Shown: positions 26,281 to 36,116, counted from the first letter of the stretch. The stretch: DNA of 64,000 nt from Pyxidicoccus caerfyrddinensis (GCF_010894405.1 NZ_JAAIYA010000030.1:1-64000), one strand, 5' to 3'. Notes: generated by a model from the letters alone, not told the origin. Numbers and translations: made by a program.

Positions 26281-26334
26281 AAACACCCGGGCCCCACCCG
26301 GATGGCGCATGCCACCCAAGCGGGGCCCGAGAAG

Positions 26335-26362
26335 CGCCTCACCGGGAGTGCCCGGTGAGGCG
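26335..26362. terminator. Strong bidirectional hairpin
   Basis: GCCTCACCGGG-AGTG-CCCGGTGAGGC is a perfect 11-bp stem with one more flanking pair. It lies between the convergent TPR protein and the giant repeat lipoprotein. Confidence 0.85.
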
Positions 26363-26381
26363 GTGACTTCCGTGCTTCGTG

Positions 26382-29300
26382 CTACCGCGACGCCGTCTTC
26401 TGGAAGCCGGGGTCGGCGGCAATCTCCAGCCGGCCGATGCCGAAGCCGCTGCTGCCGACCACGTCATCGCCCAGCTTGTTGCGCAGCAGGCCCTTGAAGC
26501 GCCCGCCCAGGTTGGCACCGTCGAACACCACGCCCGACTCGGCGCCCGGCGCCAGCTCCAGCTTGAGCTGGTACAGGACGCTGCCCGTGGGAATGGCCGT
26601 GTCCGTCGCCACCGCGCCCGAGCCCGCGGCCTTCTGGCTGAGGCCGCTGGTCAGCACGCCCGCCATCGGACCACTCACCGGCAGCACCGCCGCCACCGCC
26701 GGCACCGACGCACCCGCCGACAGGATGGCACCCGCGGTGATGGCACCCTGCGCCGCCAGCCGCACCTTCGTCGCGTCCATCGGCAGGTTGAAGCCCACGC
26801 CGTAGCCGCTCAGGTCCTCGGCGGCCACCACGTCCAGCACCAGCTGCGTGCTCGTGGAGGCCGGATTGCGCATCAGCCGGATGCGCCCACCCGCCGGGTC
26901 CGTGTACGCCAGCGTCGCGCCGTACACGTCGAACGCGCTGGAATCGGCGCCCACCAGCGAAGCCGCCGACGCCGCCAGCACGTAGCCCTGGCCGGAGCGG
27001 TCCACCGTGAGGTCCGTGAAGCGCGCCACACCGGACTGCGCCGCCACCGTCACCGTGCCACCGAGCACCGCGCCATTCGCGTTGCCCAGCGCCAGCGAGA
27101 CAGAAGCCTGCGACGTCGCCGTGTTGCCGAACGCATCCACCAGGCGCACCGCCACCGCGTTCAGCGGCAGCCCGTTGGGCGTCGAGCGCGGCTGCGCGGA
27201 GAACTCCACGCGCGTGGGCGCGCCGCCGACGATGGCGAACGGAGCGCTCGTCGCGGGCGTCAGCGCCCCCAGCCGGGCCTTCAGCGTGTAGCCCTGCCCG
27301 GCCTTCTGCAGCACCAGGTCCGGGAAGGTCGCCACGCCACCCGACACCGCCGCCGTCAGCGTGCCGCGCAGCGTGTCACCGCCAGGATTCGCACCCAGCG
27401 CCAGCGTCACGTCACCGCTGCCGCTCGTCGCGTTGCCGAACCGGTCCGTCACCAACACCTGCACCGCCGGGCCCATCGCCGAGCCCGCCGGCGTCGTCGC
27501 CGCCACCGGAGCGAAGGCAATCGCGGACGCCGCCGCCGGAGTGACGGTGACGGGCCGTGAGTAGACGACGTACAGCTCGGTGAACGCAGCGTTGTACGCC
27601 ACGAACACCATCTCCGTGTCGCCCACCTTGTCCAGCGACAGCCCGGGGAAGGTGGCCACGCCGTTGACGAGGCCCACCTCGCGATTGCCGCCCACCGACG
27701 CGCCGTTCGGGTTGTTGTCGGGGTCCACCGCGGCCGACACCGTCTCACCCGCCGAGCCGAAGCTCGACACCCGGTTGCCGTACGCGTCCTGCGCTTCCAC
27801 GATGATGGTGCTCATGGGTGCACCGGCCACCACCGTCGCCGGAGGCTGCGTCGTCACCCCCAGCTGGGCCATGGCCCCGGCCGTCACGTTGAACGCGGTG
27901 CTGACCGCCGTCAGGCTGCCGGTGGCCGCCTCCAGCGTGTAGCCCGTGCCCGCCTTGCGCACGCCCAGGCCGGTGAACTGCACCAGGCCGTTGACCGCGT
28001 TGCGCGACACCGTGCCCGACAGCGAGGCCCCCGTCGGGTTGTTGGCCAGTCGCAGCGTCACCGTGGCGCTCGAGGACGCCCGGTTGCCCAGCGAATCACG
28101 GAGCTCCACCTGCACGGGGCCGAAGTCGTCGCCCGCCACGACGCTCCCCGGGTTCGTCAGGAACGCGAGGCTCGCCACCGCCGACGCCACGTTGAACGTG
28201 TTGCTCGTCGCCGCGGGCACGGAGCCCAGGGTCGCCGACAGCGTGTAGCCGGTGCCCGCCTGGGTGACGGACAGGTTCGCGAAGGTCGCCACGCCGTTGG
28301 AGAGCCCCACCGACGTGCCGCCCGTCAGCGCGCCCCCACCCGGGTTGGCGCCCAGCGCGAGGCCCACGTTGCCGGAGGCGTTGGTGGCCCGATTGCCGAA
28401 CGCATCCGAGGCCGCCACCTGCACCGCGGGGGTGATGGGCTCACCCGCCGCGATGTTGCTCGGCTGCTGGAGGAAGGCCAGCGAGGCCGGAGCCGCGGGG
28501 ACGATGTCGAACGTGCTGCTCACCGCCGCCGGCAGCGAGCCCGACGTGGCGCGCAGCGTGTAGCCCGCCGCCGCCTTCTGGATGTTGACCGACGTGAAGC
28601 GAGCCACGCCCGCCACCGCAGCTTGCGACACGCTGCCGCCCAGCGTACCGCCGCCGGGGTTGGCGCCCAGCGACAGGTTCACCGTGGCAGTGGAGTTCGT
28701 CAGGTTGCCGTATGCGTCGAACAGCTCCACCTCGATAGCGGCCAGGGCCTGGCCCGCGACGCCATTCGTGGGCTGGCTGCGGTAGACCAACGAGGCCGCC
28801 GCCGCCGGAGCGATGTCGAACGAGGTGCTCGTCGCGTCGGTGAGCCCGTCCGCCGTGGCGCGCAGCGAGTAGCCCGTGCCCGCCTTCTCCAGGCGCACCG
28901 CGCCGAAGGTGGCCACGCCCGCCACGGCCGACTCCGTCACCGTCCCCAGCAGCACACCGCCCGCCGGGTTGGTCGCCAGCGCCACCGTGACGCTCGCCGT
29001 GGAGGCCGTGAGGTTGTCGAACGCGTCCAGGATGGACACGCGCATGCCCGGGTTCAGTGCCGCGCCCGCGGTGCCGTTGGACGGCTCGCGGGAGACGACC
29101 AGCTTCGCCGGGTCCGCCGCGGAGATGGCGAACGTGCTGCTCGTCGCCTCCGTGAGCGAGCCGGAAGTGGCCTTCAGCGTGTAGCCCGTGCCGGCCTTCT
29201 GGACATGGACCGCGGAGAAGCGGGCCACGCCGTTCTGGGCCGCGACGGCCACGGTGCCACCGAGCACCGCACTTGCGCCGCCCTCCAACGCCAGCGTCAC

Positions 29301-31367
29301 TTCGTCCGTGGACGACACCGTGTTGCCGAACGCATCACGGATGGTGACTTCGACGGCCGGAGCCAGCGCCTCACCCGCCACCGCGTTGGATGGCTGACCG
29401 GTGAAGGCCAGCGCCGCCGCCGCCGCGGGCGCCACGTCGAACGTGACACTCGCCACGGACTCCAGCTGCCCGGACGCCACCACCAGGGTGTAGTCCAGCG
29501 CCGCCACGTTGATGGACAAGTCAGAGAACGTCGCGAGGCCCGCCTCCGCGGCCACCGAGAGTGTGCCGTGAAGCGTCGTGCTGCCCGGGTTGGCCCCCAG
29601 CGCCACAGCCACCGTCGCGGTGGACGCGGCCCGGTTGCCGTAGGTGTCCAGCAGCTCCACCTGCACCGCCGGGGAGATGGACACGCCGGCCGTGGCCGCG
29701 CTCGGCCCTGTCACATAGGCCAGCCGCGCCGCCGCCGCCGGGGTGATGACGAACGTGTTGCTCGTCGCCTCCGTAAGTGCACCGGAAGTGGCCTTCAGCG
29801 TGTAGCCCGTACCGGCCTTCTGGACATGGACCGCGGAGAAGCGGGCCACGCCGTTCTCGGCCGCGACGGTCACGGTGCCACCGAGCACCGCACCCGCGCC
29901 GCCCTCCAGCGCCAGCGTCACCTCGTCCGTGGACGGCACCGTGTTGCCGTACGCATCGCGAATCGTGACTTCGACGGCCGGAGCCAGCGCCGCGCCCGCC
30001 ACCGCATTGGACGGCTGGCCAGTGAAGGCCAGTGCCGCCGCCGCCGCGGGCGCCACGTCGAACGTGCCGCTCGTCACGGCCGCCAACTGTCCGGAGGTGA
30101 CTTCCAGGGTGTAGCCCCGGGCCGCCACGTTGATGGACAGGTCAGCGAACGTCGCCAGGCCCGCCACCGCGGCCACCGAGCTCGTGCCGTGCAGCGTCGT
30201 GCTGCCCGGGTTGGCCTTCAGCGCCACGGCCACCGTCGCGGTGGAAGCAGCGCGGTTGCCGTACGCGTCCAGCAACTCCACCTGCACCGCCGGGGAGATG
30301 GCCACGCCAGCCGTGGCCGCACCGGGCCCCGTCACGTAGGCCAGCCGCACCGCCGCCGCCGGGGTGATGGCGAAGGCGGAGGAGTCCACCGCCGCCAGCG
30401 AGCCGAAGGTGGCCTTCAGCGTGTAGCCCGTGCCCGCCTTCTGGACGCTCAGCGCATCGAAGGTCGCCACGCCGTTGGCCACCGCCACGGAGGCCGTGCC
30501 GCCCAGGGTGGCGCCGTTGGCGGCCACCAGCTCGAGGGAGACATTGCCCTCGGCCTTCTTCGCCACCTTGCCGCGCGAGTCGAGCACCGTCACCCGCACC
30601 GGCGCCAGGGCAGCGCCCGCCACCGTGGAGTCCGCCGGCTGCGAGGTGAAGCTCACGCTGGCCGGCACGCCGGGCCGCACGTTGAAGGCCGCGGACTTCA
30701 CGCCGAGCGAGCCCGAGGAGAAGGCCAGCACGTAGCCCTGGCCGTCCTCTTCGATGGTCAGCTCGTTGAAGGTGGCCACGCCGGCCACCGTCTGCGCGCT
30801 GGTGTTGCCGGACAGCGTGGCACCCGCGGTGCCGCCCTCCAGCGCCACCGTCACCGTGGACACTTCCTCGGGGACGTTGCCGTAGGCGTCGTGCAGGCTG
30901 ACGGCCACCGGAGCGAGCACCCCGCCGACATCCACGTCCGTCGGGACGCTGGTGAGCGCCATCACGGAGGCGGGAGCCGGGCGCACGGCGAAGGCCGCGC
31001 TGGCCGCCGTCTGCGTGCCCAGCTGCGCCGACAGCTTCATGCCGGCGGCCGCCTTCGCCACGGAGAGGCTGGTGAAGTGCGTCACGCCATAGTTCAGCGG
31101 AGCGCGGGTGGCGCCTTCGAGCCGGGCACCTTCGGGAGCACCGGTGAGCGTCAGCTGCACCGTCCCACCGCGGTCGGTGAGGACGTTGCCGCTGGCGTCG
31201 ACGAGGGCCACTTCGACATCCCCGAGCTTCTCACCCGCCCGGACCGAGCCGGGCTGGGTGCGGAAGACCAGGGTGGCCTCCGCGGGCTGGGGCTTCGGGT
31301 CGTCACCGCAGGCGGTGGCGAACAGCGCCGCGAGCAGCGTGAGACCGACAGCAATGCGCTGTGACAC
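26382..31367 (-). CDS. Giant lipoprotein of tandem Big/Ig-like repeats with cohesin-like C-terminus
   Basis: About 1661 residues. GTG 31367 gives a classic lipoprotein signal (MSQRIAVGLTLLAALFATAC, Cys20). Then come about a dozen repeats of roughly 100 residues, each with LVDASGN or LLDAYGN, ATV.LAL, a GTV.VAA..GVA.F block and GTGYTLKATSG. These are bacterial Ig-like/filamin-type units that build surface fibres. The last 150 residues differ (GGRIRLMRNPASTSTQLVLD ... SVLYQLKLEL) and resemble a cohesin-type sandwich. An alternative ATG at 31415 (MRASSSPHS) overlaps the upstream stop as TGAACATG and has GGAGGG, so translation may be coupled. Likely an outer-surface rod or adhesin. Confidence 0.9.
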   Translation of the reverse strand: MSQRIAVGLTLLAALFATACGDDPKPQPAEATLVFRTQPGSVRAGEKLGDVEVALVDASGNVLTDRGGTVQLTLTGAPEGARLEGATRAPLNYGVTHFTSLSVAKAAAGMKLSAQLGTQTAASAAFAVRPAPASVMALTSVPTDVDVGGVLAPVAVSLHDAYGNVPEEVSTVTVALEGGTAGATLSGNTSAQTVAGVATFNELTIEEDGQGYVLAFSSGSLGVKSAAFNVRPGVPASVSFTSQPADSTVAGAALAPVRVTVLDSRGKVAKKAEGNVSLELVAANGATLGGTASVAVANGVATFDALSVQKAGTGYTLKATFGSLAAVDSSAFAITPAAAVRLAYVTGPGAATAGVAISPAVQVELLDAYGNRAASTATVAVALKANPGSTTLHGTSSVAAVAGLATFADLSINVAARGYTLEVTSGQLAAVTSGTFDVAPAAAAALAFTGQPSNAVAGAALAPAVEVTIRDAYGNTVPSTDEVTLALEGGAGAVLGGTVTVAAENGVARFSAVHVQKAGTGYTLKATSGALTEATSNTFVITPAAAARLAYVTGPSAATAGVSISPAVQVELLDTYGNRAASTATVAVALGANPGSTTLHGTLSVAAEAGLATFSDLSINVAALDYTLVVASGQLESVASVTFDVAPAAAAALAFTGQPSNAVAGEALAPAVEVTIRDAFGNTVSSTDEVTLALEGGASAVLGGTVAVAAQNGVARFSAVHVQKAGTGYTLKATSGSLTEATSSTFAISAADPAKLVVSREPSNGTAGAALNPGMRVSILDAFDNLTASTASVTVALATNPAGGVLLGTVTESAVAGVATFGAVRLEKAGTGYSLRATADGLTDATSTSFDIAPAAAASLVYRSQPTNGVAGQALAAIEVELFDAYGNLTNSTATVNLSLGANPGGGTLGGSVSQAAVAGVARFTSVNIQKAAAGYTLRATSGSLPAAVSSTFDIVPAAPASLAFLQQPSNIAAGEPITPAVQVAASDAFGNRATNASGNVGLALGANPGGGALTGGTSVGLSNGVATFANLSVTQAGTGYTLSATLGSVPAATSNTFNVASAVASLAFLTNPGSVVAGDDFGPVQVELRDSLGNRASSSATVTLRLANNPTGASLSGTVSRNAVNGLVQFTGLGVRKAGTGYTLEAATGSLTAVSTAFNVTAGAMAQLGVTTQPPATVVAGAPMSTIIVEAQDAYGNRVSSFGSAGETVSAAVDPDNNPNGASVGGNREVGLVNGVATFPGLSLDKVGDTEMVFVAYNAAFTELYVVYSRPVTVTPAAASAIAFAPVAATTPAGSAMGPAVQVLVTDRFGNATSGSGDVTLALGANPGGDTLRGTLTAAVSGGVATFPDLVLQKAGQGYTLKARLGALTPATSAPFAIVGGAPTRVEFSAQPRSTPNGLPLNAVAVRLVDAFGNTATSQASVSLALGNANGAVLGGTVTVAAQSGVARFTDLTVDRSGQGYVLAASAASLVGADSSAFDVYGATLAYTDPAGGRIRLMRNPASTSTQLVLDVVAAEDLSGYGVGFNLPMDATKVRLAAQGAITAGAILSAGASVPAVAAVLPVSGPMAGVLTSGLSQKAAGSGAVATDTAIPTGSVLYQLKLELAPGAESGVVFDGANLGGRFKGLLRNKLGDDVVGSSGFGIGRLEIAADPGFQKTASR
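29131..30372. repeat. Tandem 621-bp duplication inside the repeat lipoprotein
   Basis: Bases 29131-29751 and 29752-30372 are highly similar in register. Each 207-codon unit encodes two consecutive Ig-like repeats. For example, both contain a long shared stretch around TTCTGGACATGGACCGCGGA at the same offset. Similarity is much higher than between other repeats, pointing to a recent two-repeat expansion. Confidence 0.85.
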
Positions 31368-31417
31368 GTGGTTGCGCTCCAGAAGGAACGAATGAGGGGA
31401 AGAGGACGCGCGCATGT

Positions 31418-34400
31418 TCACGGCCGCCCTCCGTAGCGGTTGAGGAGCTGGCTCAGGTCCTGCTCATCCACCGCGTTGGCGGTGCCGACGAGGTCCTGGT
31501 TCCAGTCGTAGTAGGGCTTCGCCTGGGTGGCCGGAGTGGTGCCCAGACGGTTGGCCGTGGCCAGCAGGTCCACGAAGTCGAGCTGCCCGTTGCGGTCGTA
31601 GTCACCGTTGCCGGCCACGCCGCGCTCGGCGGTGGCGGACGGATAGATTTCCCACATGCCGCGGCCGAAGGTGGAGACGCGCAGCAGGCCGCCCGTGCGG
31701 CCGACGAACATGTCCGTCACCTTCACCAGCGGCAGGCCCGCGCCGTAGCGCTCCCACGTGGCCCCCTGGTTGAGGGTCCGGTACACGCCCAGGTCCGTGC
31801 CCGCGAAGAGCGTCTGGTTGGTGGTGTCCGACAGGTCGAAGCGCACCACGTTGACCGGCACGTCGGGCAGGTCGCCGGTGATGTTCTGCCACGTCGTGCC
31901 GCGGTTGCGCGTGAGGAACACACGGCCCACGCCCGGCGCGAGGGTGCCGCTCGGCGCCACGCTGGAGCCCACGAACATGTCGCCCGGGGTGATGCCGGTG
32001 TGGTTCGGCGGGAAGTCCACGCTGCTGGTGAAGGTGGGGAACTCGGTGCCTTCAACGGTGCCATTGCCGTTGAGGTCCACGCCCATCAGGTTCGTCTGCG
32101 TCCACGTGCAGGACGCGGCCGGCGTGTCCAGCGTGCAGCCGGACATGATGCGGAAGCGCCCGCCCGAGGCCGCGACGCCGTAGAGGCCGTCCACCGTGGT
32201 GGAGACGCCCAGGGCGCGCACCTGGTTGCTGGTGATGCATGCGCCCAGGTGCTGCCACTGGCGGCGGTCCGTGCCGACCGGCGTGCCCACCAGGCGGAAG
32301 ACGCCGAAGGTGGTCCCGGTGATGGCCGCCGGCCGGTTGCCGGAGCGGAGGCCGACGACCTTGGTGAGGAACGTCACCGCATCACCGGCGCAGCCGCCCG
32401 TGGCCGCGGTGGTGGGCGGCGCCAGGGTGCGCCACGTGCCAGCGATGCCCTGGTTGCAACCGTTGGTGGACGCGTCGTCCGGGTCGCACCAGCGGGTGGA
32501 GCTGTTCTGCACCGAGCCCCAGAAGATGCTGTCCTCGCCCACGCGGGACGCGGCCACGCCGATGCCGTCGCCGCCGATGACCTGGTTGAAGGTGGTGGGG
32601 GAGCTCGCCGTGTCGCGGAAGCGCGTGCCGTTGTCCTGCAGGCCCGCGAAGGCGACGAACTGGTTGCCCGTGGCCGGGTCACCCGACGCGACGTTGTACA
32701 TCAGGTGCGTCGCCAGGCCCCGGTTGGGGAAGCGCCACGTCACCGTCTCCTGGTTGATTTTGCCGGGGTTGAAGACGTTGGTGGACGTGAAGAGGCCACC
32801 GTCGCTGCCCGCCATCACCATGTAGCCGGTGGGCGTGCGCAGCACCTGCGTCACGTGCCAGTCGGCGTGGACGTACGGCAGCAGGCCGTCATCCGTCGTG
32901 GAGCCGTCCGTGTACGTGGGCAGCCAGTGCGACACCGCCTCCCAGATGGGCTGGTTGGACAGGCCGTTGATGGTGCGCAGGCCGCAGTAGGTGCCACCGA
33001 GGATGACGCGGTTGTCGTCACCCGGGTCCACCGCGACGGTGGAGTTGTACCAGGCCTGCCCGTTGTGCACGTTGACGCTCACGCACTGGGAGGTGTCCAG
33101 GAACGTCATGTTGCGAATCTGGCCGTCACCCTGGCCATTGCCGGACACGTCCTGCCACGTGTTGCCCGCGTCCAGGGAGCGCCAGATGCCCGCGCCCGCG
33201 GCGATGCTGGAGCGCTTGCCCGTCAGTGCGAACAGCACCGTGCGCGTCGGGTCCTCCGGTGCCGTGCCCGAGGCCAGGGCGATGTGGTTGACGTCCGTCA
33301 ACGTGGCCGGGTTGTTGTCGAAGTCCGGCAGCGCGTTCGCCACCAGGCGCGAGGACCAGGACAGGCCCGCGTTCGTGCTCACCCAGATGTCGCCCTGCAC
33401 CGCCGTGGAGGCCGTCGGCGCCGCCGCAGTGGGGCTCGCATAGGCCGTCCCGCTGATGGCCCAGCGGCTCACGCCGCCCACCTGGCCGGTATAGGCAATG
33501 GTCCACACGGTGTCCGGCGTCTGCGTGCCGGCGTTGGGCAGGTCCAGCAGCTGGAAGGACGCGCCCGAGTCGGTGGAGCGGTACAGGCCCGCCTCCGTGC
33601 CCACCAGGATGATGTTGGGCGCGCTCGGGTCCACCTTCATGGCGCGCACGCGCAGCGCCCGCACCGTCAGCCCGCCCGAGCCGGCCGGGTACGTGCCGGA
33701 CAGCGCCACCGGCGTGCCCCAGCTCGAGCCGCCATTGGTGGTCTTCACCACCTGGCCGCCGGCCAGGTCCGTGAAGTCCCCCAGGCCCAGGTACAGCGTG
33801 TCCGGGTCCTGCGGGTCCATGGCCATGTCACCCACGGCCAGGTTGCCCAGCGTCTCCGTCACCGGGTGCCACGTCGGGTCCGGCGCGAAGAAGTCGTACG
33901 TCTTCCACACGCCGCCGCCGGAGGTGGAGATGTACGCGACGTTCTGGTCTCTCGGGTCCACCGCGATGTTGGTGAGGCGGCCGGAGTCCACCTGCGTGTA
34001 GAGCGTGCCGTTGTATTGGAACTTCGCGTCCGTGGGCCCCAGGTTCACCCAGGAGTTGGCGTTCTGCCCCAGCCCCTTCAGGCCCGGTGCGCGCGGCATC
34101 AGGTGCGCCCAGCGCTCCGACTCGGCGCGGGCCTCGGCCAGCAGCGTGTCCGTGCCCTGCGCGGTGGGGATGCCCCAGTAGGCCTTGTGGGCCATCCAGC
34201 GGGCGAAGGCATCGTCGATGTCCTCTTCGCGGTAGGAGTCCTCGAAGAGCTCTTCCTCGACTTCGGCCTTGAGCTGCGGGGGTGCGTCTTCGCCGGGCTG
34301 CTGCATGAAGTCCTCGAAGCGCAGACGGCGCTGCTCCTCGGCCCACGTGCGATACGCACGTACGGACGCGGGAGCCGCCAACGCCAGGACACCAGCACCA

Positions 34401-34432
34401 ACAGCCATGGAGACGACAACTCGTCTTCGCAT
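31418..34432 (-). CDS. Exported sortilin/BNR-type beta-propeller protein with dockerin-like tail
   Basis: A 1004-residue protein with a Sec signal (MRRRVVVSMAVGAGVLALAA ... VRA). The body contains many BNR/Asp-box and VPS10-like propeller blades: STSGGGVWKTYD, KTTNGGSSWG, YRSTDSGASF, WRSLDAGNTW, LTRNRGTTWQNI, YRTLNQGATWERYGAG. The last 60 residues hold two Ca-binding loops, GDYDRNGQLDFVDL and DWNQDLVGTANAVDEQDL, arranged like a type I dockerin. Related proteins bind or cleave polysaccharides, or act as surface scaffolds. Its stop overlaps the start region of the giant repeat lipoprotein, so the two are co-expressed. Enzymatic activity cannot be judged. Confidence 0.9.
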   Translation of the reverse strand: MRRRVVVSMAVGAGVLALAAPASVRAYRTWAEEQRRLRFEDFMQQPGEDAPPQLKAEVEEELFEDSYREEDIDDAFARWMAHKAYWGIPTAQGTDTLLAEARAESERWAHLMPRAPGLKGLGQNANSWVNLGPTDAKFQYNGTLYTQVDSGRLTNIAVDPRDQNVAYISTSGGGVWKTYDFFAPDPTWHPVTETLGNLAVGDMAMDPQDPDTLYLGLGDFTDLAGGQVVKTTNGGSSWGTPVALSGTYPAGSGGLTVRALRVRAMKVDPSAPNIILVGTEAGLYRSTDSGASFQLLDLPNAGTQTPDTVWTIAYTGQVGGVSRWAISGTAYASPTAAAPTASTAVQGDIWVSTNAGLSWSSRLVANALPDFDNNPATLTDVNHIALASGTAPEDPTRTVLFALTGKRSSIAAGAGIWRSLDAGNTWQDVSGNGQGDGQIRNMTFLDTSQCVSVNVHNGQAWYNSTVAVDPGDDNRVILGGTYCGLRTINGLSNQPIWEAVSHWLPTYTDGSTTDDGLLPYVHADWHVTQVLRTPTGYMVMAGSDGGLFTSTNVFNPGKINQETVTWRFPNRGLATHLMYNVASGDPATGNQFVAFAGLQDNGTRFRDTASSPTTFNQVIGGDGIGVAASRVGEDSIFWGSVQNSSTRWCDPDDASTNGCNQGIAGTWRTLAPPTTAATGGCAGDAVTFLTKVVGLRSGNRPAAITGTTFGVFRLVGTPVGTDRRQWQHLGACITSNQVRALGVSTTVDGLYGVAASGGRFRIMSGCTLDTPAASCTWTQTNLMGVDLNGNGTVEGTEFPTFTSSVDFPPNHTGITPGDMFVGSSVAPSGTLAPGVGRVFLTRNRGTTWQNITGDLPDVPVNVVRFDLSDTTNQTLFAGTDLGVYRTLNQGATWERYGAGLPLVKVTDMFVGRTGGLLRVSTFGRGMWEIYPSATAERGVAGNGDYDRNGQLDFVDLLATANRLGTTPATQAKPYYDWNQDLVGTANAVDEQDLSQLLNRYGGRP

Positions 34433-34595
34433 GTGCAAGCGGATCTCTCCAGAGACGGGATTACGGGGTGTGCGGGGGGGGATGGGCACACACGGTAACG
34501 GGACACACACCCGTACAGTCAAATCGTGAAAACTCGGTACGGCTGGCAAACAAGCGGTTTGGCAGGCCGGGGCGTCACGGGGAGACTCCCGCGCC

Positions 34596-34889
34596 GTGGA
34601 CTCCCGACGCACGCACCCCCGGCTCGCCCTGCTGTCCCTGCTGGGCAACATCTCCCTCGTTGCCTCGTGGGCCGTGCTGCTGACGCGGCCCGCGGGCTGG
34701 CAGGTGGTGGGCCCGGTGCTGCTCGCCGGCTTCCTCGTCCTGCGCGTGGGAGGGGCGTGGTTCTACGCGACACGCCAGTCCGGCGGCTCTTCCGTCGCGC
34801 GCCGCAGCGCCCTCTTCACCACCGCGCTCGCGCTGGTGGCCGTGGGCCTGTGGGTGTTCACCCTGCTGCGCGGACCGGGCCGGCTCTAA
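34596..34889 (+). CDS. Small predicted membrane protein
   Basis: A 97-residue protein with three hydrophobic segments: LALLSLLGNISLVASWAVLL, VVGPVLLAGFLVLRVGGAWF and ALFTTALALVAVGLWVFTLL, separated by Arg-rich loops. The start is a GTG. No family was recognised. It is divergent from the propeller protein across 163 bp and convergent with ychF, followed by a strong hairpin. Confidence 0.62.
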   Translation: MDSRRTHPRLALLSLLGNISLVASWAVLLTRPAGWQVVGPVLLAGFLVLRVGGAWFYATRQSGGSSVARRSALFTTALALVAVGLWVFTLLRGPGRL

Positions 34890-34903
34890 AACGCCAAACG
34901 CAT

Positions 34904-34934
34904 CGCGGGCGCTCCCTGGTGGGAAGCGCCCGCG
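34904..34934. terminator. Bidirectional terminator hairpin
   Basis: CGCGGGCGCT pairs perfectly with AGCGCCCGCG (10 bp), with inner CCC/GGG. It ends the atp-ychF operon from one side and the small membrane gene from the other. Confidence 0.87.
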
Positions 34935-34961
34935 CGGTACGACCCGGTCCTGAAGTGCGGC

Positions 34962-36071
34962 CTACACGTTGAAGCGGAAGTGCATGCAGTCGCCGTCCTG
35001 GACGACGTACTCCTTGCCTTCCACGCGCAGCATGCCCTTCTCCTTCACGGCGGACTCACTGCCCAGCTTCACCAGGTCCTCCCAACGCATGACCTCGGCC
35101 TTGATGAAGCCGCGCTCGAAGTCCGAGTGGATGACGCCGGCCGCCTGCGGGGCCTTGTAGCCCTTCTGGATGGTCCACGCGCGGCACTCCTGCTCGCCCA
35201 CCGTGAAGTACGTCCACAGGCCCAGCAGCTTGTAGCCCTCGCGCGCTATCTTGTGCAGGCCCGGCTCCTTGAGGCCCGCGCTCTCCAGGAAGCCCGCGCG
35301 CTCCTCCTCGGGGAGTTGCTGGATTTCGGACTCCATGGCGGCGGCGAGCACCACCACCTCGGCACCCTCCTGCTTCGCCATCTCCCGCACGGCCTGCACG
35401 TGCTTGTTGGAGTCCTCCTTGCCAATCTCCGACTCGCCGATGTTGGCCACGTACAGCACCGGCTTGTCGGTGAGCAGGAAGAGGTCGCGGATGACGGCGC
35501 GCTCTTCTTCCGTCAGCTTCTGCGCGCGCACGGTGGTGCCCGCGTCCAGGCCCGCCTTCACGCGGTCCAGCAGCACGAGCTCGGCCTTCGCCTCGTCGCC
35601 CGCCTTGCCGCCGACCTTGGTGTTCTTCTGGGTGCGCTCGCGGCGCTTCTCCACCGTCTCCAGGTCCTTGAGGCACAGCTCCGTGTCGACGACGTCCCGG
35701 TCCCTCACCGGGTTCACCCCACCCTCGACGTGGGTGACGTTGTCGTCCTCGAAGCAGCGCAGCACGTGGAGCACCGCGTTCACCTGGCGGATGTTGCCAA
35801 GGAACTGGTTGCCCAGTCCCTCGCCCTTGGAGGCGCCGCGCACCAGGCCGGCGATGTCCACGAACTCGAGCGAGGTGGGAACCTTCTTGAGCGGCTTGAT
35901 GAGCGCCGTCAGCTTGTCCAGCCGGTCATCCGGCACGGGCACCACGCCGACGTTGGGTTCAATGGTGCAGAAGGGGTAGTTGGCCGCCTGCGCGCCCGCG
36001 GCCGACAGCGCGTTGAACAGGGTGGACTTGCCCACGTTGGGGAGCCCGACGATGCCGATGGATAGAGCCAT
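34962..36071 (-). CDS. ychF: Ribosome-binding ATPase/GTPase YchF
   Basis: A 369-residue protein of typical Obg-family YchF length. It starts MALSIGIVGLPNVGKSTLFN (G1 loop about 9-16). The G3 motif is FVDIAGLVRGAS, followed by GEGLGNQFLGNIRQ. The usual NKxD is replaced by NIGE, as in YchF, which is why it prefers ATP. It has a coiled-coil insert and a C-terminal TGS domain (ACGVIH-type segment AAGVIHSDFERGFIKAEVM). It binds the ribosome and modulates translation and stress responses. It is the last gene of the Fo operon, 45 nt after atpF, and is followed by a terminator. Confidence 0.97.
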   Translation of the reverse strand: MALSIGIVGLPNVGKSTLFNALSAAGAQAANYPFCTIEPNVGVVPVPDDRLDKLTALIKPLKKVPTSLEFVDIAGLVRGASKGEGLGNQFLGNIRQVNAVLHVLRCFEDDNVTHVEGGVNPVRDRDVVDTELCLKDLETVEKRRERTQKNTKVGGKAGDEAKAELVLLDRVKAGLDAGTTVRAQKLTEEERAVIRDLFLLTDKPVLYVANIGESEIGKEDSNKHVQAVREMAKQEGAEVVVLAAAMESEIQQLPEEERAGFLESAGLKEPGLHKIAREGYKLLGLWTYFTVGEQECRAWTIQKGYKAPQAAGVIHSDFERGFIKAEVMRWEDLVKLGSESAVKEKGMLRVEGKEYVVQDGDCMHFRFNV

Positions 36072-36116
36072 GGTGATTCCCTGGAACGCGCGCGCCGGGG
36101 GGCGCGCTTCCCCGAA

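Noticed and set aside
28623..31364. A 913-codon plus-strand open frame opposite the repeat lipoprotein
   Set aside because: His/Arg/Gly-rich translation with no domain; it is a mirror of GC-rich codon bias in a repetitive gene whose own strand has a signal peptide and clear Ig-like repeats.
31361..34498. A 1045-codon plus-strand open frame opposite the propeller protein
   Set aside because: Composition (Arg, His, Val, Gly) is typical of antisense shadow; the minus strand has BNR blades, a signal peptide and dockerin-like loops.
34433..34595. TTGACT-based promoter upstream of the propeller gene
   Set aside because: The -35-like hexamer is present, but the matching -10 is poor, so it is not listed as a feature.
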